The notes under the pieces were generated by a model. The model searched no databases, had not been told where the DNA came from, and worked only from the letters and a program-made list of their open reading frames with translations. Positions 9,075-20,216 of a stretch of DNA of 64,000 bases are shown in pieces; the stretch's first letter is position 1; the number at the start of each line of letters is the position of its first letter. The position numbers and the translations under genes were made by a program. This DNA is from Haemaphysalis longicornis (taxonomy: Eukaryota; Arthropoda; Arachnida; Ixodida; Ixodidae), in contig CM023454.1 in the NCBI GenBank assembly GCA_013339765.2, positions 144,435,211 to 144,499,210 on the forward strand. Reading direction: 5' to 3'.

Positions 9075-11882
9075 CTAGATAAGCATTTTCGAGCACATGA
9101 ATTTTCTTTTTTACTATGTAATTCTCGAAGTGTTACTAACAAACGTGATGCCCTATCTGCACTAATAGATACATGTCTAGCTGATGTCGTCATAGTAACT
9201 GAAACCTGGCTGTCTGCGAAAATAGAAAATCACGAAATATTTAACTGTTCAAAAGAGTTCAAGTTCTACCGCTGTGACCGGGGTACGAGGTGCGGGGGCG
9301 GCGTATTGATTGCTATTAGCGACGAGATCAGCTCGTTCAATGTGCCTGTTGTTTCGCCGCTTGAAATTGTTGTCGCGTGTGTTCGCATTAACCACAAAGA
9401 TATCATTGTTTGTGGCTGCTACCGGCCTCCTAACCTAACTACCGGCTTCGCAAATGATTTACACGATGTCCTAAATAAATTGCGAGTAAGGTTTCCGGCT
9501 GCGCCTATGTTTCTCCTAGGTGATTTTAACTTCTCTAATGTTTCGTGGTCTCCCCCTTTTCCAGCAATATCCAAAACATCTGCTGACAGTGCTGCCTTTC
9601 TTGACGTGTGTTCAGACTTTAACCTTACCCAGCTGGTTAATGCTCCAACCCGCATTACCTTGTCTACCTCCACAGTTCTAGACTTAGTGCTGACCACGCA
9701 TCCCGACTTAATTAAATCCCTATCAGTTATTCCGGGCGTAAGCGACCATCTAGCTATTCATTTTAACATGACTAAAACAACTAAAAGAAGTGATAGATCA
9801 AAAGTTTTTAGGGACTACAAGAGCTGACTATGTTTCAATTAATAGTGAGCTTCAGGTTTTCCTAAACGATTACCTTTCGAATTTTCTGGAAAGATCCGTG
9901 CAACAAAACTGGAATTTGTTTAAGCAGAAGGTAGCAGAACTTACCAATCGTTATATTCCACTCCGCAGAATGAGGCAAAACGCAAAGTCTCCTTGGTTCA
10001 CGCTTACACTAAAACGACTACTCAACAAAAAGAAACGAATTTTTCGAAGGGCAAAGCTAACTAACAACGCGGAAAGGTGGTCCGCTTATCTTCACGCAGC
10101 TGACGAGTACGCTCGAGCATTATCCGTCGCAAAAGAAATTATATTCAACAAACGCTTCCCTCCCTGCTTGCAACTAACCCACAGAAATTTTGGCAGACGA
10201 TTAGCGGAAATGAAAAAAAGGCGATAGAATTAATCCATGATGATAACAGCCGTGTACCAAAAGAAGCGTGTTGTGTCATTTTAAGCTCTGTGTTTTCATC
10301 GTGCTTTGTTAAATCTGCAGCCCTTTCTTTTCCCGACACCCCCCCTCACCACTTTGTTCCAATGGAACCACTTATATTTGACTGTTCTGGCATACGAAAA
10401 TTGATCGAAAACATGAAATTGGCCAGCGCTCCAGGTGAAGACGGTATCTGTGCAAAGTTTTTGCATAATACCTCTTTTTACTCATCTGTAATTTTATGTA
10501 AGATTTTCACGCAGTCTTTGGAATGTCATTCCCTTCCGGGCGACTGGAAAGCGGGAAAGGTGGTTCCTGTTCACAAATCAGGTGACGTTCATAACCCCCG
10601 CAGTTAGAGGCCCATATCCTTAACAAGTATACCGTGTAAGCTCATGGAACACGTCATCTATTCCCACATAATCACTTTTTTAGAAAACAACTCCTTCCTT
10701 AGTGATCACCAGCATGGATTCCGGAAAAAGTACTCGTGTGAGACCCAACTTCTCTGCTTTACTAATGACCTATTTCTTGCCCTTGATGCTTCTTCCCTTG
10801 TTGACTGTATTTTCCTCGACTTTGCTAAAGCTTTTGACACTGTATGCCATAAACTACTACTGCTAAAACTAAGCAAACTTAATCTTGATGCTAACATATT
10901 AAAATGGATTGAATGCTTTCTAACAGACCGCTCCCAATTTGTAACGGCTAATGAATCCAACTCCCCCCTCTCACCCGTAACCTCTGGCGTCCCACAAGGA
11001 TCTGTTCTTGGCCCACTACTCTTCCTAATTTACATTAACGACTTGCCACATAACATCTCTTCTTCCATAAAGCTTTTCGCCGATGATTGTGTTATTTACC
11101 GCGAAATTAAAACCCCTTCTGACCACCTTGCCCTTCAGTGTGACTTAAACAATGTTTCATCCTGGTGCGATACTTGGCTAATGAACCTTAATGTTACTAA
11201 ATGCAAGATAATGAGAGTTTCACGTCGAACATGTAATATTTCTACTAACTACGTACTTAATAATTCCCCCCTTACTAAAGTTAGCACTTACAAGTACCTT
11301 GGCGTTACAATCTCTGACAACCTTTCCTGGCAGACTCACATTGACATTATTATAAACAGTGCTAACCGAACTCTTGGTTATTTACGCCGTAACTTCTCCC
11401 TTGCCCCGATGAAACTGAAACTTCTTCTCTATAAAACATTAGTGCGACCTAAGCTCGAATATTCATCATCTGTATGGGATCCACGCGTAAACGTTCATAT
11501 CAGTAGCCTCGAAGCAATTCAAAATCGCGCCGCTCGCTTCATTTTGTCCAACTATTCCCGTACAGCAAGCGTAACTCATATGAAGTCAACCTTAAATCTG
11601 CCTAGCCTATCACTTCGCCGCAAAATCTCGCGTCTGTGCCTCTTCCACAAGTTGTACCATACCATACCCTCACTGAGTAACTCACTTTTTTTGCCACCAT
11701 CCTACATTTCATCCCGCAGCGATCACCACTTCAAAGTCGGCATTCCTAGCAGCCGTACAAACCTTCATTTTAATTCATTCGTGCCCACAACAAGCTCAGA
11801 CTGGAATCACCTTCCCGCTTCTATCGCATCCATCACTGACCCTGCCAACTTCAAGAGTACCATGAACGCATACCCTTTTTAA
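9075..11882 (+). pseudogene. LINE ORF2: AP endonuclease plus reverse transcriptase, broken
   Basis: The frame begins directly after the ORF1 stop and in the same frame; the first ATG is not met until about 9506, inside the endonuclease. Endonuclease motifs include VIVTETWLS, a GGGV segment, LLGDFNFS and SDHLAIHF. The RT (10290-11882) shows HGFRKKYSCETQL, DFAKAFDTVCHK, SGVPQGSVLGPLLFLIYIND and the catalytic KLFADDCVIY. Three lesions are visible: a one-base frameshift at about 9820, a second near 10152, and a TAG at about 10605 just before the RPIS motif. ORF2 would supply nicking and target-primed copying; this copy is dead. Confidence 0.85.
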
Positions 11883-11964
11883 ACATGCTCCATTTGTTTG
11901 TACATATTGTTATTTTGTTTTTTCACCACTCCTCTCTGTAACGCCTTGTGCATTGAGAGTAAAT

Positions 11965-11998
11965 AAATGAAATGAAATGAAATGAAATGAAATGAAAT
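11965..11998 (+). repeat. (GAAAT)n 3' tail of the LINE
   Basis: About five GAAAT units follow AATAAATG and mark the 3' end of the element. Terminal short tandem repeats of this kind are the usual tail of CR1/L2-type elements. Confidence 0.8.
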
Positions 11999-11999
11999 G

Positions 12000-12738
12000 C
12001 AAAGATAGAAAGTGCCAGCCTGTTACATGTTCCACCCGTCCCCCCACAACTTTGAGCTGAGCATATCATTCACAATTATCCACATGTTTAGTAGCAGCGT
12101 AGTGCATACAGGATGCAGAAAAAACTTTTTCCCTGTTTCAAGTCAGCTCAATGAATGGACACCCGAGTAGCTTCGTTCAGCCCTGTTACAGACTTGAGTG
12201 TGGAAGTTCCCAGTGACTATGAATAAAACCCAGTAAGTACGAGTCATTTACACGCTATTTCAGTTTTTTCATCCATTTCATTTTATAAATGATGAAATGC
12301 ATTTTTTTATTTTTGCAGTCGCATAAAGTTCCCCCTCAGGCTATGCTCCTCGAATATTATATACATTAAAATGAAAAATAGCACTTTGTAAACCCTGTTA
12401 TTATGACATGGCTTGACATTTCATTCTTGCAAAGTGGTTCGATTTTCCACTTGCTATGGGAATCACATTGATTTGCAATGCGTTATGCATAAGGAATAGC
12501 TGAAAGTTTAAGGATGTGCAATGCCGTCAGAATTTCCAGTCGGGCATGAACCTTCTCATGTGCTGGGAAAAATAAAAACAATATTGCTGCTTTTGAGAAC
12601 ATGCAAAACTAGAGCTTTAGCTGAGCGGGTTTACGGCCAGTAAAGCGAAGACTCCAGTGGCCCTGCGGAGAACGCTCAGGTCGCCAGCGGTTTCCCGGAG
12701 TGGATTTCGTGCGCGCTCAACTGCCCACCCAACCAACG
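12000..12738. other. No recognised gene
   Basis: AT-rich single-copy-looking sequence between the LINE tail and an RTE scrap. I see no frame, RNA or repeat unit that I can name. Confidence 0.4.
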
Positions 12739-12868
12739 TTATGAGGCAGAGATATTTAGAAGGATCAGAATGGGGTGGAGTGCATACGGCAGGCATTCTC
12801 AGATAATGAATAGCAGCCTACCATTGTCCCTGAAGAAGAGAGTGTATGACAGCTGCATCTTACCGTTG
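12739..12868 (+). repeat. RTE LINE fragment (RT thumb region)
   Basis: This stretch matches the RTE element at about 28950-29080, including the codons for MNSSLPLSLKK and VYDSCILP, with about 90 percent identity by eye. It has neither the 5' part nor the 3' (TGA)n tail. A TTAA-type transposon starts 16 bases downstream. Confidence 0.75.
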
Positions 12869-12884
12869 CACCGAACGTTGTTAA

Positions 12885-13618
12885 AGGGGTACTGACACCA
12901 ATTTTCGGGGTGATATTATTGTGCAGTTCGTTTTTTTACCCACCAGGATACCCTTCGTAAAATATGAACAGCATGCGTCGCGTGGATCACATCCTAAATT
13001 GATTGCAAATGTAGTGCCGACGAGACTGCTGTGCTGGAGGCACCCACCGAAATCGAAATCGTGTGACATCAGCGTGTGGTAGAGCAAACGAGGTGACGTA
13101 GCCGCGTCGTGCTCCCCTACATCGTGACGTCTACCACGCACCCGGCTAATGGCAAAGCGCTCCTGTCTATCGCGTGGATGGATCGTCAAAGGTTTCCGCA
13201 TACCCGGGTGAAAGCGCCGTTCCTGTTTAGCGGAAACCTTGACACAGTTAAGGCATAAAGTTGGGCTAGTTGGTTATCTGACTGCATTTTACTAGCGAAA
13301 AATAGACGCGGACCAAGAAGAAGTACACAGGACACTTGCAGTTGTAGTCTAGCGAGTATCCGGTGTACTTCTTCTTCGTCCGCGTCTATTTATCGCTAGT
13401 AAAATGCAGTCGGAAACCTTGACGTCGTAGCCTACTTTTGGTCGCCTGCGAACTCCGGGCTTTTTGAAATGGCAGCCGCTGACGGTGGTTTTCGCTGTGT
13501 TATAGTTCCTCATTTATCGTCCGCTGATGTATTTGAACTACTGTTTAATGATAGTTAGCCCCGTAGGCATAGATCTAAGCAATAAAAACATAACGTACAA
13601 AATTGGTGTCAGTACTAC
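12885..13618. mobile_element. TTAA-site DNA transposon remnant (non-autonomous)
   Basis: The ends are inverted repeats: AGGGGTACTGACACCAATTT on the left and, read inward on the right, AGTAGTACTGACACCAATTT. They are flanked by TTAA (12881-12884) and TTAT (13619-13622), which is probably a decayed TTAA duplication. The ends match those of the larger element at 23756-25306. TTAA targets are typical of piggyBac-type transposons, but these end sequences are not the standard piggyBac ends, so the superfamily is left open. It is about 554 bp once a later 167-bp hairpin insertion and its duplicated target (13244-13423) are discounted. A short frame starting at 13470 (MAAADGGFRCVIV) may be a transposase N-terminus remnant. 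Confidence 0.65.
13231..13423 (+). mobile_element. Hairpin element copy 1 with 13-bp target duplication
   Basis: CGGAAACCTTGAC occurs at 13231-13243 and 13411-13423 and encloses a 167-bp insert (13244-13410) inside the TTAA transposon. The insert starts with a head containing AAAGTTGGGCTAGTTGGT, then a left arm (13280-13334), a loop of about 23 bases, and a right arm (13358-13411) that is the near-perfect reverse complement of the left arm and ends at the duplication. There is no poly(A), no terminal inverted repeat of the whole unit and no coding frame. It belongs with copies at 47073, 48279 and 49519. Confidence 0.75.
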
Positions 13619-13623
13619 TTTAT

Positions 13624-14093
13624 GTGGTCTGTGTGATATAAACGTTTCTTCTTGTTTCCAAGCTAGGAGTTACTTTTAACACTTTTGACTGAAATAAGAG
13701 AATGTACCGGTCTGCTAGGGAAAAATAATTTGTCTCTATAGAGCACCCAGTTATCACTGATGTTACGACTGCAGAAAAATGGCAGGAACGTGTCAGTCTA
13801 GAGTGTCTCGAGTTCGGCGTTCATTTTGCTGTATTCACCTTTACTGTAACAGTGATTTTTTTTTCGTTTCAGTGCCAGTGAACGCAATCCGAATGTCAAG
13901 GGTTATTTGGTGATGGTGGTGATCGCAAAATCCATCGATGTGTTGCACGGTACCAACTGTTTCAGAGTGGGTCGTCAGAATGAGGTCGCGGATGTTACAA
14001 CTGCGAGTGGATTGGTTCACCATTTGAGACTTAATGTCTAAGGTTAGGTTTATAAGCTCAATAGACGTCATCTTGGGACCTACTAAATTTACT
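13624..14093. other. No recognised gene
   Basis: Right flank of the TTAA transposon. Nothing recognisable. Confidence 0.35.
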
Positions 14094-14880
14094 ATATTTC
14101 AGAAGTCGGTCAAACAAACGCAAAAAAAGCTTTAGTTGAAGCTCAACGCCTGTATGGAATTGAAATTTAGCGTGCGCTGCATCCTTGGACGAATGACAGG
14201 GACAGTGGAACAAAGTTTTTGTTTGTCCGCAAACTAGCAACTGGTTTAATCAAAGTGTTGATCGTTACATTTATGCATGCGAGGTAGTGGTGGGGGTACA
14301 ATCGGGGTGAAACAGTGCTCACGTGTGCTAACGAGACATCGGATTTTTTCTTTAGCATTGCGATCTCCCTATCAGTGCGCTCTATTGTCGGCACACTCAA
14401 CACATTCACCATGCGCCTCCGAGAACATATTAATTAAGACCCCGTGCCACCCCCTCACTCTCTGGTCCCGAGAGTGTGATAGAACAGTTGCATGCTCATG
14501 CCGCGCATCACATCGACAGGCGATTGCAGTTGTTTGCAAGCGTTGTTCCGCCCGAAATCTATCATTCAAACACCGGCCAATTCGACCGATGTATGATGCG
14601 CCATCGACGAATTGGCTTACGTGTTTTCCGCCACAAGACCCTATCATCTTTCGCGTGGTTTCCTTCAGCGAACTTACTTTTTTGAACATCGCCTTTAGTT
14701 TTGAAGGTGCAGAACATACCGCGTAATATTGTGCCTGCCTGCCACATTTTTCAGTATGTTCAAAACTCTGTGCACGTACGAGAGCACTACGATGGCATTT
14801 TTATCCAGTTTCGCTTTTTATTTTGTCATGAATTTTTCTAGGGCATTTTTTGTGTAGTTTGACCTTTCAAGCTGAGCACA
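14094..14880 (+). repeat. Unclassified dispersed repeat, copy A (interrupted)
   Basis: Two blocks (about 14094-14240 and 14705-14880) match, in order, the reverse complement of 14905-15195. Shared landmarks are GCTGCATCCTTGGACGA and GCACGTACGAGAGCACTACG. The middle block of about 465 bases is absent from the other copy and is probably a later insertion, although I found no clean boundaries. Family unknown. Confidence 0.5.
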
Positions 14881-14904
14881 TTAGGTCAAGCGGACAACCG
14901 AAGC

Positions 14905-15195
14905 AGGTGGTGGTTTCTGTGGCTAAAAGTGCCTCAAAATATTCATGACAAACTAAAAGGGAAACCGAAACTACACACAAAAATCCCTCGTAGTGCTCCC
15001 GTACGTGCCCAGAGTTTCGCACACAGTGAAAAAATACGTGGTATGTTCGGCCCCATCGACACGAGAGACGATGTGCGTATTATTTGTCTGTCCTCCTGTT
15101 CCTGGCACTCGTCCAAGGATGCAGCGGACGCTATATTTCAATTCCAGGCCATACCAAATAGCCCCTACAGAAGCCTTTGTTAGCTTCAACGCGGC
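14905..15195 (-). repeat. Unclassified dispersed repeat, copy B (inverted)
   Basis: This is the reverse-complement partner of the repeat at 14094-14880, uninterrupted, so the two form a large imperfect inverted repeat. It ends close to the 3' tail of the minus-strand LINE at 15215. Confidence 0.5.
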
Positions 15196-15214
15196 TGTCA
15201 TGTATTTCAATCGC

Positions 15215-15217
15215 TAT

Positions 15218-15260
<43 letters not shown>

Positions 15261-15262
15261 TT
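15215..15262 (-). repeat. (TTTA)n simple repeat, LINE 3' tail
   Basis: About twelve TTTA units on the plus strand, i.e. an (AAAT)n tail on the minus strand at the 3' end of the LINE. Confidence 0.85.
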
Positions 15263-16095
15263 TGAAATACTGCCAGTCTCTTCTTGAGAACAAGGGAGGT
15301 GGGCATACAAGGGTGTGTTCATATACATACAAAAGTACTTAGTCGGTAGGTAGTACAACAGTTATAAGAACAAAATGTCAAAACAAGAACAAGGGTTAAA
15401 TAACTGTGGTGTAAGCGTCATATTTTAGATTGCACATATTTATAAAGTATACAAAGGAAGGGAAACGTGTAAAAGGGTTGACCAACGCATAATACAAGCA
15501 TAATAATTCGAGGTTCCTCAGTTTATAAAGGATGCCAACAAGGAAAGTGCACTCAAATAAGCCAAAAAAAGCAACTTGTGTAAAGAAAAGAGATTGGTAT
15601 ACAGACTAACCATACTTTGCGCAAACCATAACGAACAATACCGCGCCGAGCGGAACCGTAAAAAAAGTCTCAAAACGATGAGTAATCAAGTAAAAACACT
15701 GCGGGAAGTTTGCGCATGCGGGTATATAGTATTTACTACAAAGCAAGAAAACGAAAGATAAGGAACATTGTGAGGCAAGTCATACATATAGTATTCTAAG
15801 AAAATACATTACAGATAAGTTAGTACAGTCAAAATTCGCAGTGACTGAACATGATGCTGTACGTTATGTAGACGCAAGTTTAGCGGTGGTCGCCGTAAGT
15901 GTACAGAATACATAACACCCGAGTCCACACTTCATAAAAATTAGAGTTGCATGTTTCACTTTCCTCTTAATTGGTAATGTTAGCGATTCTCAACAAAAAA
16001 TCAGTAAGTGAATCCGTGTTAGTAACCGATGGGTCCAAGCGATTCCATTCTCGGATAGCAAGCGGGAAGAAAGAATATTTGAAGGCGTCATTATT

Positions 16096-18667
16096 TCAAG
16101 GATATTCAGTCAAAGTGTGCGCGTGTTTTTGCCTTGTTTGCCGGGATTCTGAAGTGTGGATGAACTTGTATGCGTTGATTTTATAATGATTGTGCAATAG
16201 TTGAAAGAGAAATTTTAGACGGGCTTGTTTAGCTCTAACCTGAAGTGTATGAAGTCCACAGCCCAAAAGCATATTAGTTGGTGAGTCAGTACGTTTAAAT
16301 TTATTGCAGATAAATCTTACAGCTTGCCTCTGTACCTTTTCTAGTCTTTTTATGTTAGTGAGCGTATAAGGGAACCAAACGGTGCTGGCGTATTCTAATA
16401 CCGGTCTGACATAAGTGGTGTAGGCTAGAAGCTTAGTTGATTTTGGTGCGAGCCTTAGACACCTTCTAATATAAAATAATTTGCGCAACGCAGTGGATGT
16501 AATGTGAGTGATGTGTAAGTCCCATTTGAGGTTGGATGTTAAAATTACGCCTAAATATTTGTGTTGATGTACTTTCACCAGTTGCGTGCCGTTAATGTTG
16601 TAAGGGCAATTCATGGGTTCTTTCTTTCTCGTTACGGTCATGCACACTGTTTTTCTGAGGTTAATCTTCATTTGCCACTTAGTACACCAGTTATCAAGTT
16701 GGTTTAGAGATTCCTGTAAAGCGACCTGGTCTTTGGAACTGTTGATTTCTTGGTACATAAAGTTTGATTTTACAAGAAATGTTTGTCGTTATGTCATTTA
16801 TAAATATAAGAAAGAGCAGAGGGCCAAGAACTGAGCCCTGGGGGACTCCGGATGTTACGGGCATGCTATCTGAATGTACATTTTCAAAGATTACAAATTG
16901 CGAGCGGCCATATAAAAAGTCTTCTATCCAGTTTGTTAGGTTTCCGGTACCGAGTATACTTTTGAGCTTTGCGTTTAAATTTTATGGCATACTGAATCAA
17001 ATTCTTTTGAAAAATCTAGCAGTATCAAGTCTGTCTGCGAGCGGTTATTAATAGAAAACGCGAGGTCATGTACAACTTCAGTTAGTTGCGTTGCTGTGGA
17101 TAGCCCTTTTCTAAATCCGTGTTGGTAAGGTGATAAGGTGCCTTTTGTCTCTAGGAATAGTGTTATGTGCTTCAGAATGATGTGTTCAAGTAATTTCCAT
17201 GATGTGCTAGTGAGGGAGATGGGTCTGAATGCCTATTTTATGTATCGGTGCGACCTTTGCTTTTTTTCAATCATCCGGAGCTTTGAAGAAGATACAGACT
17301 TACGGAAGACCAGTCCTAGATACCGGCTGCACCATTCCGCATAGCGTCTGAGAAAATTGTTGGGGATTTCATCGGGCCCGCATGCTTTTTTAGGATCGAC
17401 GTTCAGCAAGAGGTTCAAAATTCCATCATCAGTGATAATCAAGGGGTCAATTAAAATACCATCGGCGAAAGGGAGATCTGGGGTATTTCTGTTATCTTTT
17501 GTGAATACAGAGTGAAAAAAATTATTGTAATAATTAGCTTTAGCTTTTTTTTCTTCTGGAGAAAAATCCGGGGTGTCTGTTGTAGGAGGGCGGATGTGTT
17601 TCCAAAATCTACATGGGTTATCTTTTATGAATGAAGGGAGCGTATTTTTAAAGTAGTTCTCTTTTGCTTCTTTTAATTTGGACTTGAAGTTTGCGATTGC
17701 GCGTCTCAGGTTAGGTGCATTAGGAGAGCTCGCTTTGTTTTTCTTCGAAGATTTACGTAACCTCTTGACCTTTCTTTTGGCATGTATAACTTCGCGTGTG
17801 ATCCACGGATAATTTTTGCGGGGCCGTGTTAGTCTCAGGGGAATGAAGTTGTTCATACAATGTGACACGATGCTCTTAAACTGAAGCCATAGCGTATTGA
17901 CGTGTGTGCTGGGCTTTCCAGCCATTTCTAAGAACGTGGGAAATTCATGCGCAAGGTAGGTTAATATGAAACCGTCATCCGCTTGACTGAAATTAGCTAC
18001 CGGCGCTCCGGTAGAACGCATGAGTAGGGGACGGTCGAGTGTAAGCCGACAAATTGGCATATTGTGGTCTGAGATACTATCTACAACGTTGACTTGGTAC
18101 TGCTGTTGTTCAAACTGATGGCTGAGAAAGATTAAGTCTAGGATGCTTGATGCTGCGCCTTGAACACGTGTCGGTTGCTGTACAACTTGGCGGAGGTTAA
18201 AATGCAGCATTAAATCAATGAGAGATGTGTGGCACATGTTAGTCCAATCTATATCGGGAAGGTTAAAGTCACCCATGAGAATTATACGGGAGCTACGAAT
18301 ATGGTGTCCAAGAAAATCGTGAATGTTTGTTATACAGTCGTTGTCAGAAGAGGGGCTACGATAAACACAGCGGACTACTAATGTAACGCCGTTACAAATG
18401 ATTTTGCAGAAGATTGCCTCAGCGTTTGGCACTGGCGGAAGAAGGGTGTACGATATACAGCGTCGTATCAGCAGTGCCACGCCGCCACCACGGGATGGCC
18501 TATCTTTTCTAACAACCACATAGTTTGGGGGGGCTATTTCATGATTGTACACAGATGGCGACAGCCAAGTTTCAGTAATAGCCACAATATCTGGTTCATA
18601 AAGCAGCAATGTGTTTTCGAGTGACTGTATTTTGTTCAGAATACTTCGTGCGTTTAGGTTAAGCAGC
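16096..18667 (-). pseudogene. LINE ORF2: endonuclease plus RT, catalytic motif deleted
   Basis: The endonuclease (from about 18660 to 17930) has DIVAITETWLSPS, RGGGVALLIR, ILMGDFNLPD and SDHNMPI. RT fragments follow: CGPDEIPNNFLR; then, out of frame, a RPISLTS block, HGFRKGLSTATQLTE, SGVPQGSVLGPLLFLIFIND; and the thumb region 16758-16096. Lesions are a one-base loss plus TGA near 17262-17275, a frame change near 17230, another near 16976, and a gap of about 17 bases at about 16765. That gap removes the stretch where the YADD/FADD motif belongs: the code goes from KIKL to MYQEIN, whereas the sister LINE has six further residues including FADD. The frame overlaps the ORF1 stop in the -1 register and has no ATG near its start. 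Confidence 0.85.
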
Positions 18668-18668
18668 G

Positions 18669-19637
18669 TTATTTTTTGGTCTGCGCACCGCTGCCGGTTG
18701 TTGGTCGGGTTCGTGTGTTGCCGTTTTTTTTTTGTCTAAAGGCACCCTCTTTCCCTTTTCGTCGCTCCACACAAAGGCACAATTGTTTATGTAGAGTTTG
18801 TCGAAGGCTAGCGACACTTTTATCTTTTTTGTCTCGGTTTTCTTTTGCGCTATCCCAAAGTTTCTTCCTTATGTCCCGTATTCTACGCGAGAAATCTTCT
18901 CCGATGGAGTAGTCTGTGTCCTTGTGTTTCTTACATTGCTTCAAAATTACCGCCTTCTGTCGCGTATCCAAAAGTTTAAAGATAACTGGTCGCGTTTTAT
19001 CAGGAGCTGGCCTACCAAGACGATGAATTTTCTCAATCTCAATGGGGTCTAACTCGAGAGTGTTTCTTATGATCTCTTCGTTCACAATTTTTTCTAGTGA
19101 TTCGCTCGTTTCGTCTTTTGCTTCCGGCAGACCATAAACGATTAGATTTCCTCTCCTGCTTCTGTTCTCGAGTTCGCCGATTCTTTTTTCCAATGTCTCT
19201 ATTGTGCTTTGCATGGAAGTTACCTGGGTGTGACAACTAACAAGGTCACCTTCTAATTTTGCAAGAGTGTCCAGTGTTCTGTCGATATCTACCAGCCGTT
19301 GTTCTTTGATTATCTTTATGTCCTCGGAAATTTCCTTAAGTTGATTGGAAATTTTATTAAGGTCAGGGCCTGGATTAGTTTCTACGTCACCACCTAACAA
19401 CAACATCTTGAGAAACTCGAAACATTCATACAGCGCACCACACAGCCGCGGGCACGGCAACACCAGTAAAAAGCGGTCACTCGACCGAGAGCATCTACCG
19501 TAGTTTTTGCTCACCTGTACGAGGAAGATGAACGGATTAGAATGCGGCATGCCGGTGCTACCGTGCCCAGTGGCCGTGCGCCGGCGCATCCGTCCTTTAT
19601 AGGCTCCAGGGGTGGTGGCGCTGCCAGTTGAATACAC
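18669..19637 (-). CDS. LINE ORF1 protein with 2A peptide
   Basis: 322 codons from the ATG at 19637, but the conserved start is more likely Met30 (19550, MPHSNPFIFLVQ), which matches the start of the sister LINE's ORF1. A hydrophobic leader runs to the 2A motif GDVETNPGP (residues 83-91). A coiled coil (about 95-155) and the ENRSRRGNLIVYGLPE / IHRLGRPAPDKTRPVIF region typical of LINE ORF1 follow. The C-terminus is strongly basic. The frame is open although ORF2 is dead. The role is RNA binding in the retrotransposition particle, by family. Confidence 0.8.
   Translation of the reverse strand: MYSTGSATTPGAYKGRMRRRTATGHGSTGMPHSNPFIFLVQVSKNYGRCSRSSDRFLLVLPCPRLCGALYECFEFLKMLLLGGDVETNPGPDLNKISNQLKEISEDIKIIKEQRLVDIDRTLDTLAKLEGDLVSCHTQVTSMQSTIETLEKRIGELENRSRRGNLIVYGLPEAKDETSESLEKIVNEEIIRNTLELDPIEIEKIHRLGRPAPDKTRPVIFKLLDTRQKAVILKQCKKHKDTDYSIGEDFSRRIRDIRKKLWDSAKENRDKKDKSVASLRQTLHKQLCLCVERRKGKEGAFRQKKNGNTRTRPTTGSGAQTKK
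19365..19391 (-). other. 2A ribosome-skipping motif in ORF1
   Basis: Codons spell GDVETNPGP after MLLLG. The upstream leader shares LPCP, a later CF and K(x)LLL with the leader of the plus-strand LINE, so leader and 2A are conserved as a unit between two diverged subfamilies. Confidence 0.8.
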
Positions 19638-19858
19638 GTGTCAAGATGGGCGCTTGTTGTTTTGTGCGGATCTCGTAGGTATCTCTTGATTAGCGTCTGG
19701 TTCGCCACGTGCTGCTTGATTCCGTTGAATGCCGTACATCCCATCGCCGTGAGCCGACCATCGTCACCATTGCTGGCAAGATGCTGCAGGCCCAGGCAGA
19801 GCTGTACGAGGAAGATGAACGGATTAGAATGCGGCATGCCTGTGCTACCGTGCCCAGT
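19551..19858 (-). repeat. 5' promoter monomers (287-bp period)
   Basis: The segment encoding MPHSNPFIFLVQ occurs with its ATG at 19837 and again at 19550, 287 bases apart. Here 287 is not a multiple of three, so the outer monomer is out of frame with ORF1. A TATA-like CCTATAAAGG (19603-19594 on the minus strand) lies about 45 bases before the inner ATG. The outer monomer is cut off at 19858, which I take as the 5' truncation point of this copy. Confidence 0.75.
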
Positions 19859-20216
19859 TATTTTCTGAATGTTATTTTCCGATGTCCATAGTAAAGCTAA
19901 CGTGCCGCATTACGAGGAGATTTTCATTTAACTTCACTGAACGGGCAAGTGGCAAACAGCCACGTGGCACAGCCCTCACACCTAACAGTCATGAGGACCC
20001 CCACAAACGCCATCGCCAAGCAGCGTCGGTCGCTAAACGGCCCTTATCATTCTCAACGTGGGCCTGAATCATTTACTATTCCACTCCGGTGCAGGCCCAT
20101 CCTTCTTCTCAACGCCTACTAAGGCGAAAGCTTTAAGTGCACCATTCTGCGAAAAAGTGCCGTTGTCGTTGTTCGGTAAAGAAAAGGGCCCCCGCTGTGA
20201 AGAGCAAATAAATAAA
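19859..20216. other. No recognised gene
   Basis: Short flank between the LINE 5' end and a SINE-like head. Nothing recognisable. Confidence 0.35.

Larger units (their letters stand above)
7494..11999 (+). mobile_element. CR1/L2-like LINE, near full length, with ORF1 intact and ORF2 broken
   Basis: The order is promoter monomers (7494-8102), ORF1 (7521-9074), ORF2 with AP endonuclease then reverse transcriptase (9075-11882), a short 3' UTR, and a (GAAAT)n tail ending near 11998. A short simple repeat as the 3' tail instead of poly(A) fits the CR1/L2 group. ORF2 carries two single-base frameshifts and one stop, so this copy cannot move itself, although the RT motif FADD is intact. The target-site duplication is not clear. 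A relative with the same architecture lies on the minus strand at 15215-19858. Confidence 0.85.
15215..19858 (-). mobile_element. CR1/L2-like LINE with 2A, decayed
   Basis: Read on the minus strand it has one truncated and one complete promoter monomer (19858 down to about 19551), ORF1 (19637-18669), ORF2 (about 18678-16096), a 3' UTR, and an (AAAT)n tail at 15262-15215. The architecture is the same as the LINE at 7494-11999, including the MxxSNxF...VQ start, the hydrophobic leader and the 2A, but the sequences are clearly different subfamilies. ORF2 has a frameshift, a stop and loss of the catalytic motif. Confidence 0.85.
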
